A DNA stretch of 6,818 nucleotides, from assembly GCA_013140935.1 (NCBI GenBank), contig JABFSD010001060.1, positions 1 to 6,818 of the forward strand. Direction: 5' to 3'. This document shows positions 6,158 to 6,818 of this stretch, piece by piece (positions within the stretch are counted from its first letter, which is position 1; every line of letters starts with the position of its first letter). The stretch comes from Acidobacteriota bacterium (lineage in GTDB: Bacteria; Acidobacteriota; Blastocatellia; RBC074). Under the pieces are notes generated by a model. It saw only the letters and a list, made by a program, of their open reading frames with translations, ran no database searches and was not told where the DNA came from. Both the position numbers and the translations under genes were made by a program.

Positions 6158-6818
6158 TTACTGTCCCGCTGGTTTCGCAGCGGGTTTGACTGCCGGTTGC
6201 GTAGCAGGTTCGACAGCCGCTGGCTCAGGCGTCGCCGCCGCGCTCACCGGTTCGCCTTGCGTCGCGTCAGCCTTCGACAACGACTTGATGTAAGCGATGA
6301 GATCGAGAATCTGTTCTTCGCTGACTTGACCTTGGTAGGTATTCATCAGCGTGCTGTAACCGGCCAGCACTTTGGCGCGCGGTTGCAAGATGGATTCACG
6401 AATGAAGGCTTCGTCAGCCACAACCGATGAACCGTCAGTCAATTTTTGCGGCGTGCCGAAGATGCCGTTCCACGAAGGCCCGCGTCCGCCGCCATCAGGT
6501 TTGTGGCAAGCCGCACAGCCCAATGTCGTAGCCAACTTCTCGCCCGATTTCGCAGGCGTCATGCCGTAAGTCAATCCGCCGCCCGCCGTGAGCCACGCCT
6601 GATAGTCATCCTGCTCCAACACGGTAACTTTGCCGATCATCCCTGAGTGTTGCGTGCCGCAATACTCAGCGCAGAACAGATGGAACTCGCCGGTTTGCGT
6701 CGGCTTGAACCACGTCGTCGTGTAACGGCCCGGCACTACGTCCATCTTGCTGCGAAAGGCGGGAATGAAATAAGAATGCAGCACGTCTTCGCTGGTCATC
6801 GTCAGTTTGACGGCGCGA
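6158..6818 (-). CDS. ctaC: Cytochrome c oxidase subunit II with fused cytochrome c (caa3 type), C-terminal part
   Basis: The N-terminus, with signal and two membrane helices, lies beyond the right edge; 219 residues are visible (numbered from the first complete codon, 6817). The outward-facing cupredoxin domain has the full CuA set: H14 ([10 protein letters not shown]), then C49, E51, C53, H57 and M60 in [13 protein letters not shown] cytochrome c domain follows, with heme-binding CAACH at 101-105 and probable axial Met M158 ([13 protein letters not shown]), ending in the helix [11 protein letters not shown]. This fusion defines caa3 oxidases, in which the attached cytochrome c feeds electrons to CuA. 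After the heme domain comes an Ala/Pro/Glu/Lys-rich tail of about 37 residues with PAAxPA-like repeats, probably disordered. Stop TAA is at 6158-6160. The gene is first of the visible oxidase operon and is separated from subunit I by an unusual 173-bp spacer. Confidence 0.95.
   Translation of the reverse strand, partial: RAVKLTMTSEDVLHSYFIPAFRSKMDVVPGRYTTTWFKPTQTGEFHLFCAEYCGTQHSGMIGKVTVLEQDDYQAWLTAGGGLTYGMTPAKSGEKLATTLGCAACHKPDGGGRGPSWNGIFGTPQKLTDGSSVVADEAFIRESILQPRAKVLAGYSTLMNTYQGQVSEEQILDLIAYIKSLSKADATQGEPVSAAATPEPAAVEPATQPAVKPAAKPAGQ

Overview
The window is a 6.8 kb stretch in which every convincing gene lies on the minus strand, so the genes read from the right edge (6818) to the left edge (1). 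It looks like a chromosomal segment of a mid-GC, aerobic, Gram-negative-type bacterium. The gene family mix suggests Acidobacteriota, perhaps Blastocatellia-like: a caa3 oxidase operon, a DUF6677-like small membrane protein, and a secreted protein with Rax2-like repeats. This lineage is an inference from family resemblance and was not tested.

Right half (6818 to 3190): a cytochrome c oxidase operon in the order subunit II (cut by the window edge), I, III, IV. Subunit II carries a complete CuA site and a fused C-terminal cytochrome c domain (CAACH). Subunit I has YSHPAVY where the classic enzymes have a GHPEVY-type motif. Together these define a caa3 oxidase of the A2 subtype. Electrons enter through the fused cytochrome c, pass to CuA, then heme a, then heme a3/CuB, where O2 is reduced and protons are pumped. 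A 173-bp gap between subunits II and I holds a long imperfect inverted repeat. A factor-independent terminator candidate follows subunit IV.

Middle (about 3182 to 2160): an Rpn/PD-(D/E)XK family nuclease gene, flanked by a 10-bp perfect inverted repeat. It lies between the oxidase operon and the genes that follow.

Left half (2133 to 1): four tightly packed genes and then a fifth. They encode a DUF6677-like membrane protein, a 58-residue two-helix membrane protein (GTG start, strong ribosome binding site, 4-base overlap with its upstream neighbour), a 149-residue membrane-anchored protein, and an antibiotic-biosynthesis-monooxygenase-fold protein with an export signal. After 78 bp comes the start of a secreted repeat protein that runs off the left edge. 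The first four are spaced as one translationally coupled unit. Their position behind a caa3 operon makes the three membrane proteins candidates for oxidase-associated or envelope functions, but nothing in their sequences proves this.

Several genes appear to start with TTG or GTG. I chose those starts from Shine-Dalgarno placement. No tRNA, rRNA, CRISPR array or plus-strand gene was seen.
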